A DNA stretch of 5,164 nucleotides, taken from assembly GCA_910585855.1 (NCBI GenBank), contig CAJUGZ010000296.1, positions 1 through 5,164 of the forward strand, written 5' to 3'. This stretch comes from an uncultured Lachnospiraceae bacterium. GTDB taxonomy: Bacteria > Bacillota_A > Clostridia > Lachnospirales > Lachnospiraceae. Under the pieces are notes generated by a model. It saw nothing but the letters and a program-made list of their open reading frames with translations. It had not been told where the DNA came from and ran no database searches. Position 1 is the first letter of the stretch. Every line of letters begins with the position of its first letter. The translations under genes were made by a program, and so were the position numbers. Positions 4,888 through 5,164 of this stretch are shown here, piece after piece.

Positions 4888-5164
4888 AGGTCTGTACAAA
4901 GCAGGATAAACTTAAAAAAATATACGCTGGAAGGACGCCAGATTGGAAAACGTTGGACATCCTGCTGTTCCGGTTTCCAAAAAGCAAGAAGTTCTAAGAC
5001 TTCTGCCTTTTCCTTCCTCCAACCGGACAGACCGGGGCGCAATTCGCCCTTACTGCAGCCAAAACAAAACGGGTGTAAGGAAGGATTCTTCCAGCCATAA
5101 GACCACCACTTCCCTATCATTCGGGCTAAACACGCCCCTTTTTTTTCACACCCTGCATGGAAGC
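4888..5164 (-). repeat. Dispersed repeat, copy B, inverted relative to the left-edge copy
   Basis: The core 4932-4984 matches bases 1-53 in reverse (49/53), with further matches to 4888. Sequence to the right, absent from the left copy because the window is cut there, probably belongs to the same element. It is GC-richer than the genes and carries perfect small hairpins: AGAAGT/ACTTCT (4987-5004), GGGCG/CGCCC (5035-5049) and GGAAG/CTTCC (5079-5092). A minus-strand frame is open from the window edge to 4821 and contains a WKPEQQ segment, but it has no good ribosome site, is very rich in Trp, Cys and Pro, and differs from copy A only by amino-acid-changing substitutions. I read it as non-coding. 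The remaining stretch 4774-4887 shows only the ribosome site of the downstream gene and a weak possible promoter (TTGTAG, 17 bases, TGTATT). Confidence 0.65.

Noticed and set aside
4821..5164. Minus-strand open frame of about 114 codons, open from the window edge
   Set aside because: It lies in a repeat, has no good ribosome site, is unusually rich in Trp, Cys and Pro, and its repeat copy at the left edge differs only by amino-acid-changing substitutions and then stops.
4990..5164. Possible cobalamin riboswitch upstream of the B12 genes (TAGGGAAGTGGTGG on the minus strand)
   Set aside because: The conserved B12 box (GCCACTG) and the following conserved elements are absent, and the sequence belongs to a repeat.

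Overview
The window looks like chromosomal DNA of a low-GC Firmicute, most likely a motile gut-type clostridium of the Lachnospiraceae. The grounds are AT-rich coding sequence, strong GGAGG-type ribosome sites, a soluble chemotaxis receptor, an RsgI-like anti-sigma factor paired with an ECF sigma factor, and GC-richer repeats between genes. The assignment rests on gene types and style, not on a marker gene.

Layout. Positions 1-340 hold no gene: one copy of a repeat lies at the left edge, followed by a cre-like palindrome and a possible promoter. A plus-strand gene for a cytoplasmic methyl-accepting chemotaxis protein with a C-terminal zinc-binding CZB domain (341-1708) ends in a long hairpin terminator. 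Everything else that codes is on the minus strand. A three-gene operon (reading 3388 to 1780) encodes a small secreted cysteine-rich protein with three DxDGDGxCDN repeats, an ECF sigma factor, and a membrane anti-sigma factor with an Asn-Pro site of the self-cleaving type. A plausible ECF-type promoter (TGAATG, 17 bases, CGTATTA) precedes it, so the operon may be autoregulated. Upstream, behind a hairpin-rich intergenic element (about 3552-3632), a two-gene B12 unit (4773 to 3652) encodes a protein resembling the stand-alone activation domain of B12-dependent methionine synthase and a CobO/BtuR-type corrinoid adenosyltransferase, joined as TAAATG. The right end (4774-5164) has no convincing gene. 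It holds a second copy of the edge repeat in inverted orientation.

How the parts may work together. The sigma/anti-sigma/secreted-protein operon reads as a cell-surface signalling module: the membrane anti-sigma factor holds the sigma factor until its extracellular part is disturbed, and the first gene exports a probable metal-binding protein. The sequence does not show what is sensed. The B12 pair suggests corrinoid salvage or upkeep: one protein probably helps keep methionine synthase corrinoid active, the other makes adenosylcobalamin. The most unusual features are the secreted DGDG protein heading a sigma-factor operon, the similar Gly/Arg-rich tails of that protein and the anti-sigma factor, and the inverted repeats at both ends.
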